Source: Bordetella trematum (GTDB lineage: Bacteria; Pseudomonadota; Gammaproteobacteria; Burkholderiales; Burkholderiaceae_B). Taken from it: a DNA stretch of 64,000 nucleotides. The notes under the pieces were generated by a model that searched no databases, was not told the DNA's origin, and saw only the letters and a list, made by a program, of their open reading frames with translations. The position numbers and the translations under genes were made by a program. Shown in pieces: positions 41,570 to 50,339 of this stretch. Location of the stretch: the NCBI RefSeq assembly GCF_900078335.1, contig NZ_FKBR01000014.1, forward strand, positions 82,886-146,885, written 5' to 3'. The stretch's first letter is position 1; each line of letters begins with the position of its first letter.

Positions 41570-41735
41570 GGCCCCCGCGCGCGCGGCACCAGACGAGAAC
41601 CAAAATGCCGCGCCAGCGCTGCGCAGCGGATGACTGACGCCGCGCACATGCGCTACGCTAGTCGCGGGCGGCCACAAACGCGCAGCGCCGCCCGCCGCCG
41701 CCCTGGCGGCTGAACTGCCCCGCCGGAGATCACCC

Positions 41736-42377
41736 TTGACTGCCCCCCTGACGCTGTACGTGGATGCCAACTTCCTCAGCCCCTACGCGATGTCGGTCCA
41801 TGTGGCCCTGAGCGAAAAGGGGCTGCCGTTCGAAGTCCGCCTGGTGGACCTGGCGGCCCGCGAACAGATGATGGTGCCGTTTCAACAACGCGCGCTGACC
41901 TGTCGGGTGCCCGCGCTCACGCACGACGACTTTCCGCTGACCGAATCCAGCGCCATCGCCGAGTATCTCGAAGAATCCTTCCCGCCGCCGCAATACGCGG
42001 CCCTGTATCCCGCCGAGCCGCGCCTGCGGGCACGCACGCGCCAATTGCAGGCCTGGCTGCGCAGCGACCTGGGCGCCCTGCGCAAGGAACGCTCCACCGA
42101 ACATGTTTTCCACGAGGCGTCACAGGCGCCGCTCGGCCCGCAGGCCCAGGTCGACGCCGCCAAGCTGCTGCATGTCGCGCAACTGGTGCTCAAGCCCGGC
42201 CAGACCCAGCTCTTCGGGCAATGGTGTCTGGCCGACACCGAGCTGGCGCTCATGCTCAAGCGCCTGTCGCCCGGCCAGCAGGAACTGCCTGCCTGGCTGC
42301 ATGACTACGCCAGCCGGCAATGGGAGCGACCGTCCGTGCAGCAATGGGTCGAACACAACCAGGCCGCACGCGCCTGA
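41736..42377 (+). CDS. Glutathione transferase, YfcF-like
   Basis: A 213-aa GST. The thioredoxin-like N-domain reads LYVDANFLSPYAMSVHVALS, RVPALTHDDFPLTESSAIAE and YLEESFPPP; an all-helical C-domain follows. The Ser in FLSPYAMS is the likely glutathione-activating residue. The match is closest to E. coli YfcF, which I recall as having glutathione-dependent peroxidase activity. The start is TTG at 41736, with CGGAGA upstream; no ATG fits the full N-domain. It is a single gene. Confidence 0.85.
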   Translation: MTAPLTLYVDANFLSPYAMSVHVALSEKGLPFEVRLVDLAAREQMMVPFQQRALTCRVPALTHDDFPLTESSAIAEYLEESFPPPQYAALYPAEPRLRARTRQLQAWLRSDLGALRKERSTEHVFHEASQAPLGPQAQVDAAKLLHVAQLVLKPGQTQLFGQWCLADTELALMLKRLSPGQQELPAWLHDYASRQWERPSVQQWVEHNQAARA

Positions 42378-42411
42378 GCGCCACCACCGGGGCAGGCCCC
42401 GCCCGGCGCAT

Positions 42412-42426
42412 TGTTGCGGCGCAACA
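42412..42426. promoter_or_regulatory. Palindrome TGTTGC-GGC-GCAACA before the DUF3141 gene
   Basis: A perfect 6+3+6 dyad lies 85 bases upstream of the ATG at 42511. TGC/GCA-rich dyads are reminiscent of PhaR-type sites near polyhydroxyalkanoate genes, but I cannot confirm the match. Position fits an operator. Confidence 0.4.
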
Positions 42427-42510
42427 TGGAATGCGGTGTAATGGACAGGTTACCCCTATCCCCTTCCCGATCCGGGAGCCGGCTACCCGCCGGTCAAGCA
42501 GGAGACCGTC

Positions 42511-45273
42511 ATGGCAACTTCGGCTAAGCCCAGAAAGCCCCATGCCGCCAGCGCGCCCGCCAAGGGCGCTGCCGCCGCCCCCCCTTTCCCCGCTGCCTTT
42601 TCGCTGCCCACGTTGCCGGGCCTGTCGCCCGAAGTGATGCAGGCCCTGCCCGGCCCGGCGCTGGCCCACGCGGCCGCCAGCTACGCCGTCGATGCCTGGC
42701 AGCGCAGCGTGCTGTACCTGGATGTGATGCGCCAGCGCGGCAACCAGTACCTGGACCACATGGCCAAGCGCGCGCCCAATGTGCTGGCCATGGAAGCCGA
42801 GGTGCTGCTGGACGGCCGCGAATTCGAGCGCCCGGTCAACTACATGCTGCTGCGCATCGTGCCGCCGGCCGATACGCCGGCCGATCCCGAGAAGCGTCCC
42901 TTCCTGGTCGTGGACCCGCGCGCCGGCCACGGCCCCGGCATCGGCGGTTTCAAATCCGAAAGCGAAATCGGCGTGGCCGTGCGGGCCGGCCATCCCTGCT
43001 ATTTCGCCTCCTTCCTGCCGCAGCCCACGCCCACCCAGACCGTCGAAGACGTGATGCGTGCCGAGGCGCGCTTTCTGGAAGAAATCATCGCCCGCCATCC
43101 GGATGCCGAAGGCAAGCCGGTGGTGGTGGGCAATTGCCAGGCCGGCTGGCAGATCATGATGACCGCCGCCATGCGCCCCGAATTGTTCGGCCCCATCATC
43201 GTGGCTGGCGCGCCGCTGTCATACTGGGCCGGCTGGCGCGGCAAGAACCCCATGCGCTACAGCGGCGGCATGCTGGGCGGCAGCTGGATCACCGAGATGA
43301 CCAGCGACCTGGGCGACGGCAAGTTCGACGGCGCCTGGCTGGTGCAGAACTTCGAGAACCTGAACCCGGCCAACACCTTGTGGGGCAAGCAGTACAACCT
43401 GTATTCCAAGGTCGACACCGAAGCCCCGCGCTACCTCGAATTCGAGAAATGGTGGGGCGGCCACGTCTTTCTGAACGCCCCCGAGATCCAGTACATCGTC
43501 GACAACCTCTTTGTCGGCAACCGCCTGGCCACCGCCGGCCTGGTGACCTCCGACGGCATCCGGATCGACCTGCGCAACATCCGCTCGCCGATCATCGTGT
43601 TCTGCTCCAAGGGCGACAACATCACGCCGCCGCCGCAGGCGCTGGGCTGGATCACCGACCTGTACCAGGACGACAAGGAAGTCATCGCGCACGGCCAGAC
43701 CATCGTCTACGCCGTGCACGAGAGCATCGGCCATCTGGGCATCTTCGTGTCGGGCAGCGTGGCGCGCAAGGAGCACCAGGAGTTCACCAGCAATATCGAC
43801 ATGATCGATATCCTGCCGCCGGGGATCTACCAGACCGAGATCACCGACAAGACGCCGGACACCGCCAATGCCCAGCTGGCCCACGGCGACTACGTGCTCT
43901 CGTTCGCCCGGCGCGGTCTGGAAGACATCTGCAAGATCGTGCAGCGTATCGAGGAAGACGACCGGCGATTCGCCGCCGTGGCCCGCATCTCGGATATCAA
44001 CCTGGGGCTGTATCGCAGCTTCGTGCGCCCCTGGGTCCAGGCCGCCGTCACGCCGCAATCGGCCGAGTGGTCACAGCGTCTGCATCCGCTACGGCTGCCC
44101 TACGAACTCATTTCCGACCGCAACCCGGCCATCGCGCCGGTGGCCAAGGTGGCCGAACAGGTGCGAGAGCAGCGCGCTCCGGTGGCGCCCGACAATCCCT
44201 TCCTGATCGCCCAGCAGATGATGTCGCAGGCCATCGTGGCCGGCCTGGACATCTGGACCGAGCTGCGCGACGCCACCGTCGAACGGGTGTTCATGAACGT
44301 CTACGGCTCGCTGCTGGTGCAGGACTGGGCCGGCCAGGGCGCGCGCAGCGGCCCGCCCCGCAAGCACCCGGGCGTCTCGCCCGAGCACCTGGCTTTCGTG
44401 CGCAACAGCCATGAGGCGCTGCGCGCCCGCCTGACCGAAGGCGGCGCCCGAGAAGCCGGCATCCGCATGTTGCTGGCGGTCTCCGGCGCCGGTGGCGGCC
44501 TGGATGAACGCAGCTACGCCATGATCCGCCAGTTGCGCACCCATGCCGAAACGGGTGTGGCGCTGCAGGATTTCAAGGACGCCGTGCGCGACCAGGCCCT
44601 GCTGATGCTGATGGACGGGGCGGCCGCCGTGCGCGCCATCCCCAAGCTGTTGGAACAGGTGCCGGCAGACGGCATCCGCCTGACGCTGGAGACCATGCGC
44701 CACATCGTGCTGGCGACCCAGCCCCTCACGCCCGAAGCCGAGGAAACGCTGCAGGAAATGGAGCGTCTCTTCGAGACTGCAGAGCGCCGTGCGCGCCGTC
44801 GCGAGGGCGACCATCCGCCGGATATCCGCCAGTTACCCCTGATGGACGCCTTCAGCGCCACCGATGTCGGGCGTGCCGCGCTCGAAGCGGCCGGCCTCGC
44901 CCTGCCGCAAGCGCGCCAGGCCAGCCCGCTGCCGCGCCGCGGCGCCGTGGCGCCGGACGCGAGCCCTGCGACGCCGCAGCCCGCCCAGGCCAGGCCTGCT
45001 CCGCGCACAAGCGCCAAACCGGCCGCCCGCAAGCCCGCCGCCAAGGCCGCCGCCGAAGCCCCGGCCAAGACTGCCGCCAAACCGGCCGCCAAGACCGCCG
45101 CCAAACCCGCGACGAAACCTGCAGCCAGGCCGGCAACCAAGCCGGCGGCTGCGGTCCGCCGCCCGAGCACGGCCGCCAAACCGGCCAGCCCCGCCGCGAG
45201 CCAAACGGCCGCCGCGCCCGCCAAGCGCGCCACCACCCCCCGCCCGGCGCGCAAGCGCAGCACGGGCCGTTGA
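42511..45273 (+). CDS. DUF3141 protein: PhaC-like alpha/beta hydrolase with Lys/Ala/Pro tail
   Basis: A 920-aa protein. The core (about 60-460) is an alpha/beta hydrolase with a Cys nucleophile box GNCQAGWQ (Cys209), as in PHA synthases, plus Asp369 (CSKGDNITPPP) and His408 (ESIGHLGIFVSG) completing a Cys-Asp-His triad. A helical DUF3141 region follows to about 815. The last roughly 100 residues are repeats of AAKPA/TKPAA type, resembling histone H1-like and PhaF-type DNA-binding tails. There is no signal peptide. It lies directly upstream of pta and ackA. A role in acyl-CoA or polyhydroxyalkanoate metabolism is an inference from the Cys box and neighbours. Confidence 0.85.
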   Translation: MATSAKPRKPHAASAPAKGAAAAPPFPAAFSLPTLPGLSPEVMQALPGPALAHAAASYAVDAWQRSVLYLDVMRQRGNQYLDHMAKRAPNVLAMEAEVLLDGREFERPVNYMLLRIVPPADTPADPEKRPFLVVDPRAGHGPGIGGFKSESEIGVAVRAGHPCYFASFLPQPTPTQTVEDVMRAEARFLEEIIARHPDAEGKPVVVGNCQAGWQIMMTAAMRPELFGPIIVAGAPLSYWAGWRGKNPMRYSGGMLGGSWITEMTSDLGDGKFDGAWLVQNFENLNPANTLWGKQYNLYSKVDTEAPRYLEFEKWWGGHVFLNAPEIQYIVDNLFVGNRLATAGLVTSDGIRIDLRNIRSPIIVFCSKGDNITPPPQALGWITDLYQDDKEVIAHGQTIVYAVHESIGHLGIFVSGSVARKEHQEFTSNIDMIDILPPGIYQTEITDKTPDTANAQLAHGDYVLSFARRGLEDICKIVQRIEEDDRRFAAVARISDINLGLYRSFVRPWVQAAVTPQSAEWSQRLHPLRLPYELISDRNPAIAPVAKVAEQVREQRAPVAPDNPFLIAQQMMSQAIVAGLDIWTELRDATVERVFMNVYGSLLVQDWAGQGARSGPPRKHPGVSPEHLAFVRNSHEALRARLTEGGAREAGIRMLLAVSGAGGGLDERSYAMIRQLRTHAETGVALQDFKDAVRDQALLMLMDGAAAVRAIPKLLEQVPADGIRLTLETMRHIVLATQPLTPEAEETLQEMERLFETAERRARRREGDHPPDIRQLPLMDAFSATDVGRAALEAAGLALPQARQASPLPRRGAVAPDASPATPQPAQARPAPRTSAKPAARKPAAKAAAEAPAKTAAKPAAKTAAKPATKPAARPATKPAAAVRRPSTAAKPASPAASQTAAAPAKRATTPRPARKRSTGR

Positions 45274-45286
45274 CGCCAAGGACGCC

Positions 45287-46222
45287 ATGACCGCCCCGCA
45301 TCCCCATTACGATCGACTCATCGCCCGCGCGCGGGAACTGCCGCCAGCCACCTGCGCCATCGCCCATCCCTGCGACGAAACGTCGCTGGGCTCGGCCCTG
45401 GAAGCGGCCCGCATGGGCCTGCTGCAGCCCATCCTGGTGGGACCGCAGCGCAAGATCCATGAAGTCGCCCAGGCCTGCGGCATGGATCTGAACGGCATTG
45501 AAATCGTCGATGCGCCCCACAGCCACGCGGCCGCCGCCATGGCGGTGGAGCGGGTGCGTTGCGGCCAGGCCGCGCTGCTCATGAAAGGCAGCCTGCACAC
45601 CGACGAACTCATGCACGAGGTCGTGGCGCGCGACACGGGCCTGCGCACCGGCCGACGCATCAGCCACGTCTTCATCATGGACGTGCCCAGCTACCCGGAG
45701 CCGCTGTTCATCACCGATGCGGCCATCAACATCTTCCCCGACCTGGCCACCAAGGCCGACATCATCCGCAACGTGATCGAGCTGCATCTGGGCCTGGGCC
45801 TGGGCACCCCGCGCGTGGCCATCCTGTCGGCCGTCGAGCAGGTCATGCCCACGATCCCCGGCACCATCGAGGCTGCCGCGCTGTGCAAGATGGCCGATCG
45901 CGGCCAGATCGCCGGCGGCATCCTGGACGGCCCGCTGGCGCTGGACAATGCCATCAGTCCGCAGGCCGCCGAGGTCAAGGGCATCGTCTCGCCGGTGGCC
46001 GGGCGCGCCCAGGTGCTGGTGGTGCCCGATCTGGAGGCCGGCAACATGCTGGCCAAGAACCTGACCTTCCTGGCCGGCGCCGACGCCGCCGGCGTGGTGC
46101 TGGGCGCACGCGTGCCCATCATCCTGACCAGCCGCGCCGACAGCGCGCGCTCGCGCCTGGCCTCCTGCGCGGTGGCCATGATCTACGCCCACCACCTGGC
46201 CCGCGTGGCCCCCATCCAGTAA
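45287..46222 (+). CDS. pta: Phosphate acetyltransferase (short form)
   Basis: A 311-aa Pta/Ptb-type protein without the N-terminal regulatory domain of E. coli Pta: LEAARMGLLQPILVGPQRKI, ALLMKGSLHTDELMHEVVAR, ILDGPLALDNAIS, and LVVPDLEAGNMLAKNLTFLA. It converts acetyl-CoA (or another short acyl-CoA) to the acyl phosphate. It starts 14 bases after the DUF3141 stop and ends 8 bases before ackA, so the three form an operon. Confidence 0.9.
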   Translation: MTAPHPHYDRLIARARELPPATCAIAHPCDETSLGSALEAARMGLLQPILVGPQRKIHEVAQACGMDLNGIEIVDAPHSHAAAAMAVERVRCGQAALLMKGSLHTDELMHEVVARDTGLRTGRRISHVFIMDVPSYPEPLFITDAAINIFPDLATKADIIRNVIELHLGLGLGTPRVAILSAVEQVMPTIPGTIEAAALCKMADRGQIAGGILDGPLALDNAISPQAAEVKGIVSPVAGRAQVLVVPDLEAGNMLAKNLTFLAGADAAGVVLGARVPIILTSRADSARSRLASCAVAMIYAHHLARVAPIQ

Positions 46223-46230
46223 GGTCAGCC

Positions 46231-47427
46231 ATGCCCGCCCGTTCCCGCGACACCATCCTGGTCATCAACGCCGGCAGCTCCAGCATCAAGTTCTATCTGT
46301 ACGATATCGGCGCGCAGCGCGAGCTCACGCCCGTGCTGGGCGGCCAGCTCGATGGCATCGGCACCCAGCATCCGCGCCTGCGCGTGCGCGATGGCGACGG
46401 CCAGCCGGTGCTCGAACGCCAGATCGCCCCGCGCCATGCCAGCGACGTCAACGACGCGCAGGAAGTCGTCGGCACCTGGCTCAGCGGCCACCTCAACGGT
46501 TCTCCCATCGCCATCGGCCATCGCGTGGTGCATGGCGGCACGGCCTTCAGCGCCCCGGTGCTGGTCGATGACCAGGTACTGGAGCAGTTGCGCGCGCTCA
46601 ATTCGCTTGCCCCGCTGCACCAGGCCAACAACCTGGCGCCCATCCAGGTCATCCGCGAGCGCCGCCCCGAGCTGCCTCAGGTAGCCTGCTTCGACACCGC
46701 CTTCCACCGCAGCCACAGCGCCCTGGCAGACCGCTACGCGCTGCCCGAGCAGCTGTACCAGGAAGGCGTGCGGCGCTACGGCTTCCATGGCCTGTCCTAT
46801 GAGTACGTGGCCCAGCGACTGCGCCGCGCGCTGCCCGACATCGCCCCCGGCAGGGTGATCGCAGCCCACCTGGGCTCCGGGGTGTCGGCCTGCGCCATGG
46901 TCAACGGCAAGAGCGTGGACAGCACCATGGGCTTCACCGCGCTCGAAGGCCTGCCCATGGGCACGCGCCCCGGCCGGCTGGATCCGGGCATCGTGCTGTG
47001 GCTGATGGAACGCGGCATGAGCCACGACGAAATCCAGCATTTCCTCTATCACGAGTGCGGTCTGAAAGGCCTGTCGGGCATCGGCAACGACATGCGCGAG
47101 CTGCAGGCCAGCGACGACCCGGCCGCCGTCATGGCGCTGGACTATTTCGCCTGGCGCGTGGCCGAAGGCATGATCGGCCTGGGCTGCGCCATGAACGGCA
47201 TCGACGCCATCGTCTTCACCGCCGGCATCGGCGAGAACTCGCCCGACATCCGGGCACGGATCGCCAGCTACTGGGAGTGGCTGGGCATTCGCATCGACCC
47301 CGAGCGCAACCGGCACAACGGCCCGCGCATCAGCGCCGACGACAGCAAGATCGGCGTCTACGTGGTGCGCACCAACGAAGAACTGGTCATCGCGCAGCAC
47401 ACGCTGGACCTGGTGCGTCCGGCCTGA
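46231..47427 (+). CDS. ackA: Acetate kinase
   Basis: A 398-aa ASKHA kinase: ILVINAGSSSIKFYLYD (ATP/phosphate loop), HRVVHGGTAFSAP, FDTAFHRSHSALADRYALPE, RYGFHGLSYEYVAQ, VIAAHLGSGVSACAMVNGKS, DSTMGFTALEGLPMGTRPG and VFTAGIGENSPDIR. It makes ATP from acetyl phosphate. It is last of the DUF3141-pta-ackA operon and converges on a Crp/Fnr-family gene. Confidence 0.94.
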   Translation: MPARSRDTILVINAGSSSIKFYLYDIGAQRELTPVLGGQLDGIGTQHPRLRVRDGDGQPVLERQIAPRHASDVNDAQEVVGTWLSGHLNGSPIAIGHRVVHGGTAFSAPVLVDDQVLEQLRALNSLAPLHQANNLAPIQVIRERRPELPQVACFDTAFHRSHSALADRYALPEQLYQEGVRRYGFHGLSYEYVAQRLRRALPDIAPGRVIAAHLGSGVSACAMVNGKSVDSTMGFTALEGLPMGTRPGRLDPGIVLWLMERGMSHDEIQHFLYHECGLKGLSGIGNDMRELQASDDPAAVMALDYFAWRVAEGMIGLGCAMNGIDAIVFTAGIGENSPDIRARIASYWEWLGIRIDPERNRHNGPRISADDSKIGVYVVRTNEELVIAQHTLDLVRPA

Positions 47428-47448
47428 GCCGGGAGCACCGCGGCACGC

Positions 47449-48147
47449 TCAGCGGCCCGCCGCCAGGCGTCGCAGCGCCTCCAGGCGCAGCACGCACAGA
47501 TCGCCGCGCCCCTGCGCGATATAGCCCTCGCGGCGCCATTTGGCAAAGATGCGGCTCAGGGTTTCGGCCCGCATGCCCAGCTTCACGGCGATCTGGGCAT
47601 GATTGAGCGGCAAATGCACCGGCTGGGCCGCCAGCGGCCGGCCGGCGCGCAGGATGTACTCGGCCAGGCGCTGCTCGGCGCCGCTTGAGGTCAGCCAGTC
47701 GATCTGATCGGTGTGATGATGGATCAGGCTGGCGCCATGCGTCAGGATGCGGCAGGCCAGGGCGGCGTCCGCCAGGCACAACTGCCGCAAGGCCGTGCCA
47801 TCGATCAGGCAGCCGGCTCCGGCCTCCTTGGCCAACGCCGAATGCAGGTGGCGCGGCTGCGGCTCGAACAGCGTCAGCACCGAGAGCCAATTGCCCGGGC
47901 CGACCTGACCAAACACCTTCTCATCGCCCTCGGCGGTATAACGCAGCCCCTGCAGCAAGCCCTCGCAGACCAGCAGGCAGGCGGTGGCCGGCTGGCCTTC
48001 GCTGACAAGAGTGTCGCCCACGGAGAATCGCAGCCAGCGGCTTGCCGCCGCCAGCCGCGTCAGGGCCGGCGGGCAAACGTCTTTGAACCAGGCATGGCCG
48101 CGCAAAGCCTCGGCAACCCTCGGGTCGGGCGAATTGACAATAGTCAT
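47449..48147 (-). CDS. Crp/Fnr-family regulator without Fe-S cysteines
   Basis: A 232-aa protein with a cyclic-nucleotide-binding-like beta-roll (LRFSVGDTLVSEGQPATACL, QVGPGNWLSVLTLF) and a C-terminal winged helix (LPLNHAQIAVKLGMRAETLS, then RIFAKWRREGYI). The N-terminal Cys cluster of FNR is absent, so it is not an Fe-S oxygen sensor. The ATG at 48147 is used; alternatives lie at 48189 and 48210. It diverges from the metal-chelate ABC operon, and its promoter region holds dyads with repeated AATGAC half sites. It may control that operon or the converging pta-ackA operon. Confidence 0.85.
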   Translation of the reverse strand: MTIVNSPDPRVAEALRGHAWFKDVCPPALTRLAAASRWLRFSVGDTLVSEGQPATACLLVCEGLLQGLRYTAEGDEKVFGQVGPGNWLSVLTLFEPQPRHLHSALAKEAGAGCLIDGTALRQLCLADAALACRILTHGASLIHHHTDQIDWLTSSGAEQRLAEYILRAGRPLAAQPVHLPLNHAQIAVKLGMRAETLSRIFAKWRREGYIAQGRGDLCVLRLEALRRLAAGR

Positions 48148-48192
48148 TTGGGATCCACTGGACACAACGCTAGAATGAATAAGAGTCATTCT
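48133..48192. promoter_or_regulatory. Two dyads with AATGAC half sites between regulator and ABC operon
   Basis: AGAATGA ATAAGAG TCATTCT (48172-48192) is a perfect 7+7 palindrome. AATTGAC AATA GTCATTT (about 48132-48149) is a near-perfect dyad 40 bases away and overlaps the regulator start. GTCATT occurs in the right arm of both. Autoregulation or an iron-type regulator are the options; neither matches the textbook Fur or FNR box well. Confidence 0.4.
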
Positions 48193-48247
48193 TGTTTGCA
48201 ATACTAGCATCTACCCGGCCTTACCGCTTCCGTCCGTTTCCCCTCCC

Positions 48248-49303
48248 ATGATTCTCCATCTTCTGCGCAGCGCCGTGCTGGCCGGCTGCGCCCTGCCCGC
48301 CTGCGCCGCTCCGATCATCGATATGCTCGGCGCCTCCGTGCCGCTGATCCAGCCCCCGCAGCGCGTGGTGACGCTCCCCATGCCGGCGGCGGCGCTGTTC
48401 CTCTCCATCGAGCCCGATGCGACGCGTCTGGCCGGCATGCATCCGAACGCCCAGGCCCTGATGCAAGACGGTCTTTTGATGCGCCATTTTCCGTCGCTGC
48501 GCCAGGTGCGCAGCGACGTGACGCGCTCGGGCTTCGCCCCCAACGTCGAGAGTCTTCTGCTGCTGCAACCCGATCTCATCTGGCAATGGGGCCATATGGG
48601 CGATGAGTTGATCGCTCCCTTGCGCCAGGCCGGCCTGCCCGTGGCCGCGCTGCGCTATGGCGACGACAAGCAGAGCCGCCAATGGATCGCCCTGATGGGC
48701 CAGGCGCAGGATCAGCAAACGCGCGCCAAGGCCCAGCTGCAATGGCGCGCCGCCGTACGCGAGCGGGTCGCCGCCGAAGTCGCCTCGATCCCCCCCGGAT
48801 CGCGTCCCGGCGTGCTCTATCTGTCGCGCCAGCAGCCGCAGTACCGCTCCGCCGGTGCGGGCAGCAGCACCGACGAAGACATCCGGCTGGCGGGCGGGCG
48901 CAATGTCGCCGCGCGCATCGGCAGCGCCCAGGCCATTGGCGTGGAGCAGATTCTCACCTGGGCGCCCGACGTCATCCTGCTGGGCAACTTCGACGACGGC
49001 CTCACTCCTGAGGCCATCTATGCCGATCCGCTGCTGGCCGACCTGCCCGCCGTACGCCTGCGCCGCGTCTACAAAGTGCCGGCCGGCGGCTATCCCTGGG
49101 ACCCGCCCAGCCAGGAATCCCCGCTCTACTGGGAGTGGCTGGCGATGCAACTGCACCCGGCGCTGCCCGGCTGGCCCTTGCGGGAGCATATCCGCCAGGC
49201 CTATCAGCAGCTTTATGGCCTGACCGTCGATGCCGCCCAGATCGACCGCGTCCTGCATCTGCCGCTCAACCAGGAGGCCGCTGGCTATGAGCGTCTGCGC
49301 TGA
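48248..49303 (+). CDS. Periplasmic binding protein of a FecB/BtuF-type ABC importer
   Basis: A 351-aa protein with a signal peptide (LLRSAVLAGCALPACAAP) and the type III binding-protein fold: RVVTLPMPAAALFLSIEPDA, LLLLQPDLIWQWGHMGDELI, and GVEQILTWAPDVILLGNFDD. The family binds metal chelates: siderophores, haem or cobalamin. It is first in an operon with permease, ATPase, two small proteins and a TonB receptor. The permease start lies inside its 3' end (17-base overlap). The ligand cannot be named from sequence. Confidence 0.88.
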   Translation: MILHLLRSAVLAGCALPACAAPIIDMLGASVPLIQPPQRVVTLPMPAAALFLSIEPDATRLAGMHPNAQALMQDGLLMRHFPSLRQVRSDVTRSGFAPNVESLLLLQPDLIWQWGHMGDELIAPLRQAGLPVAALRYGDDKQSRQWIALMGQAQDQQTRAKAQLQWRAAVRERVAAEVASIPPGSRPGVLYLSRQQPQYRSAGAGSSTDEDIRLAGGRNVAARIGSAQAIGVEQILTWAPDVILLGNFDDGLTPEAIYADPLLADLPAVRLRRVYKVPAGGYPWDPPSQESPLYWEWLAMQLHPALPGWPLREHIRQAYQQLYGLTVDAAQIDRVLHLPLNQEAAGYERLR

Positions 49304-50339
49304 GACACGCCGCCCCGGCGCCAGGCTGTGGTGGCTGCTGGGCCTGGCCCTGCCCTTGTCGCTGCTGGCGGCGCTGTGCATTGGCCGCTATCCGCTGTCG
49401 CTGGCCCAGGCCGCCAGCGGGCTGGCCAGCCTGTTGCTGCCCACCCCCCTGACGGATGGCTTGCCGGCGGTGAACGCCACCGAGTTCCGGGTCCTGACCC
49501 AGGTGCGACTGCCCCGCCTCTTGCTGGCCGTGCTGACCGGCGCCAGCCTGTCGCTGTGCGGCGCGGCCCTGCAGGGCGCTTTTCGCAATCCGCTGGTAGG
49601 CCCGCAGATCCTCGGAATTTCCTCCGGCGCCGCGCTGGGCGGCAGCAGCGCCATCCTGCTTTTCTCCTCGCTGTGGGCCACGCTGGGCATGGCCTTCGCG
49701 GGTGGCCTGCTGGCCGTGGCCATCGTCTATGCGCTGGCACGGGTCGGCGCGCGCAGCAGCCTGCTGATGCTGGTGCTGGCCGGCGTGGTCACCAGCGCCT
49801 TTTTCTCGGCGCTGATCTCGCTGGTGACCTATTTCGCCGACCCCAATGACAGCCTGCCGGCCATCGTGTTCTGGCTCATGGGCAGCTTCGCCACCGCCAC
49901 CTATACCAAACTGCTGGCTGCCCTGCTGCCCATTCTGGCCGGGGTGGCGATCCTGCATGCGCTGCGTTTTCGCATCAATGTGCTGTCGCTGGGCGACGAA
50001 CAGGCCAGCGCGCTGGGCATTGCCGTCGAGCCCCTGCGCTGGGCGCTGCTGGGTTGCGCCGCTCTGGTGGTGTCGGCCAGCGTGGCGGTCTCGGGCACGG
50101 TCGGGTGGGTCGGTCTGGTGGTCCCGCACATCGCCCGCATGCTGGTCGGCCCGGACCATCGCCACCTGCTGCCGGCCAGCGCCTTGCTGGGCGGCACCTA
50201 CATGATCTGGGTCGATACGGCTGCGCGCAGCCTCACCAGCGCAGAAATCCCACTGGGCGTGATCACCGCGCTGATCGGCGCGCCGCTGTTCGCCTGGCTG
50301 CTGCGCCGCACCCAGGGCAAGGGAGTGCACCATGCTTGA
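49287..50339 (+). CDS. FecCD-family ABC permease
   Basis: A 350-aa inner-membrane permease with about ten membrane segments. Signatures are VRLPRLLLAVLTGASLSLCG, AALQGAFRNPLVGPQILGIS and GTVGWVGLVVPHIARMLVGP, the loop contacting the ATPase. It works as a homodimer in import of iron chelates, haem or cobalamin. It overlaps the binding-protein gene by 17 bases and the ATPase gene by 8. Confidence 0.92.
   Translation: MSVCAETRRPGARLWWLLGLALPLSLLAALCIGRYPLSLAQAASGLASLLLPTPLTDGLPAVNATEFRVLTQVRLPRLLLAVLTGASLSLCGAALQGAFRNPLVGPQILGISSGAALGGSSAILLFSSLWATLGMAFAGGLLAVAIVYALARVGARSSLLMLVLAGVVTSAFFSALISLVTYFADPNDSLPAIVFWLMGSFATATYTKLLAALLPILAGVAILHALRFRINVLSLGDEQASALGIAVEPLRWALLGCAALVVSASVAVSGTVGWVGLVVPHIARMLVGPDHRHLLPASALLGGTYMIWVDTAARSLTSAEIPLGVITALIGAPLFAWLLRRTQGKGVHHA

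Noticed and set aside
44994..45273. Repeat array in DNA (AAGCCGGCCGCC-like units)
   Set aside because: It is the coding sequence of the Ala/Lys/Pro tail of the DUF3141 protein, not a CRISPR or independent repeat.
47449..48147. FNR oxygen sensor
   Set aside because: The N-terminal cysteine cluster for a 4Fe-4S centre is absent.
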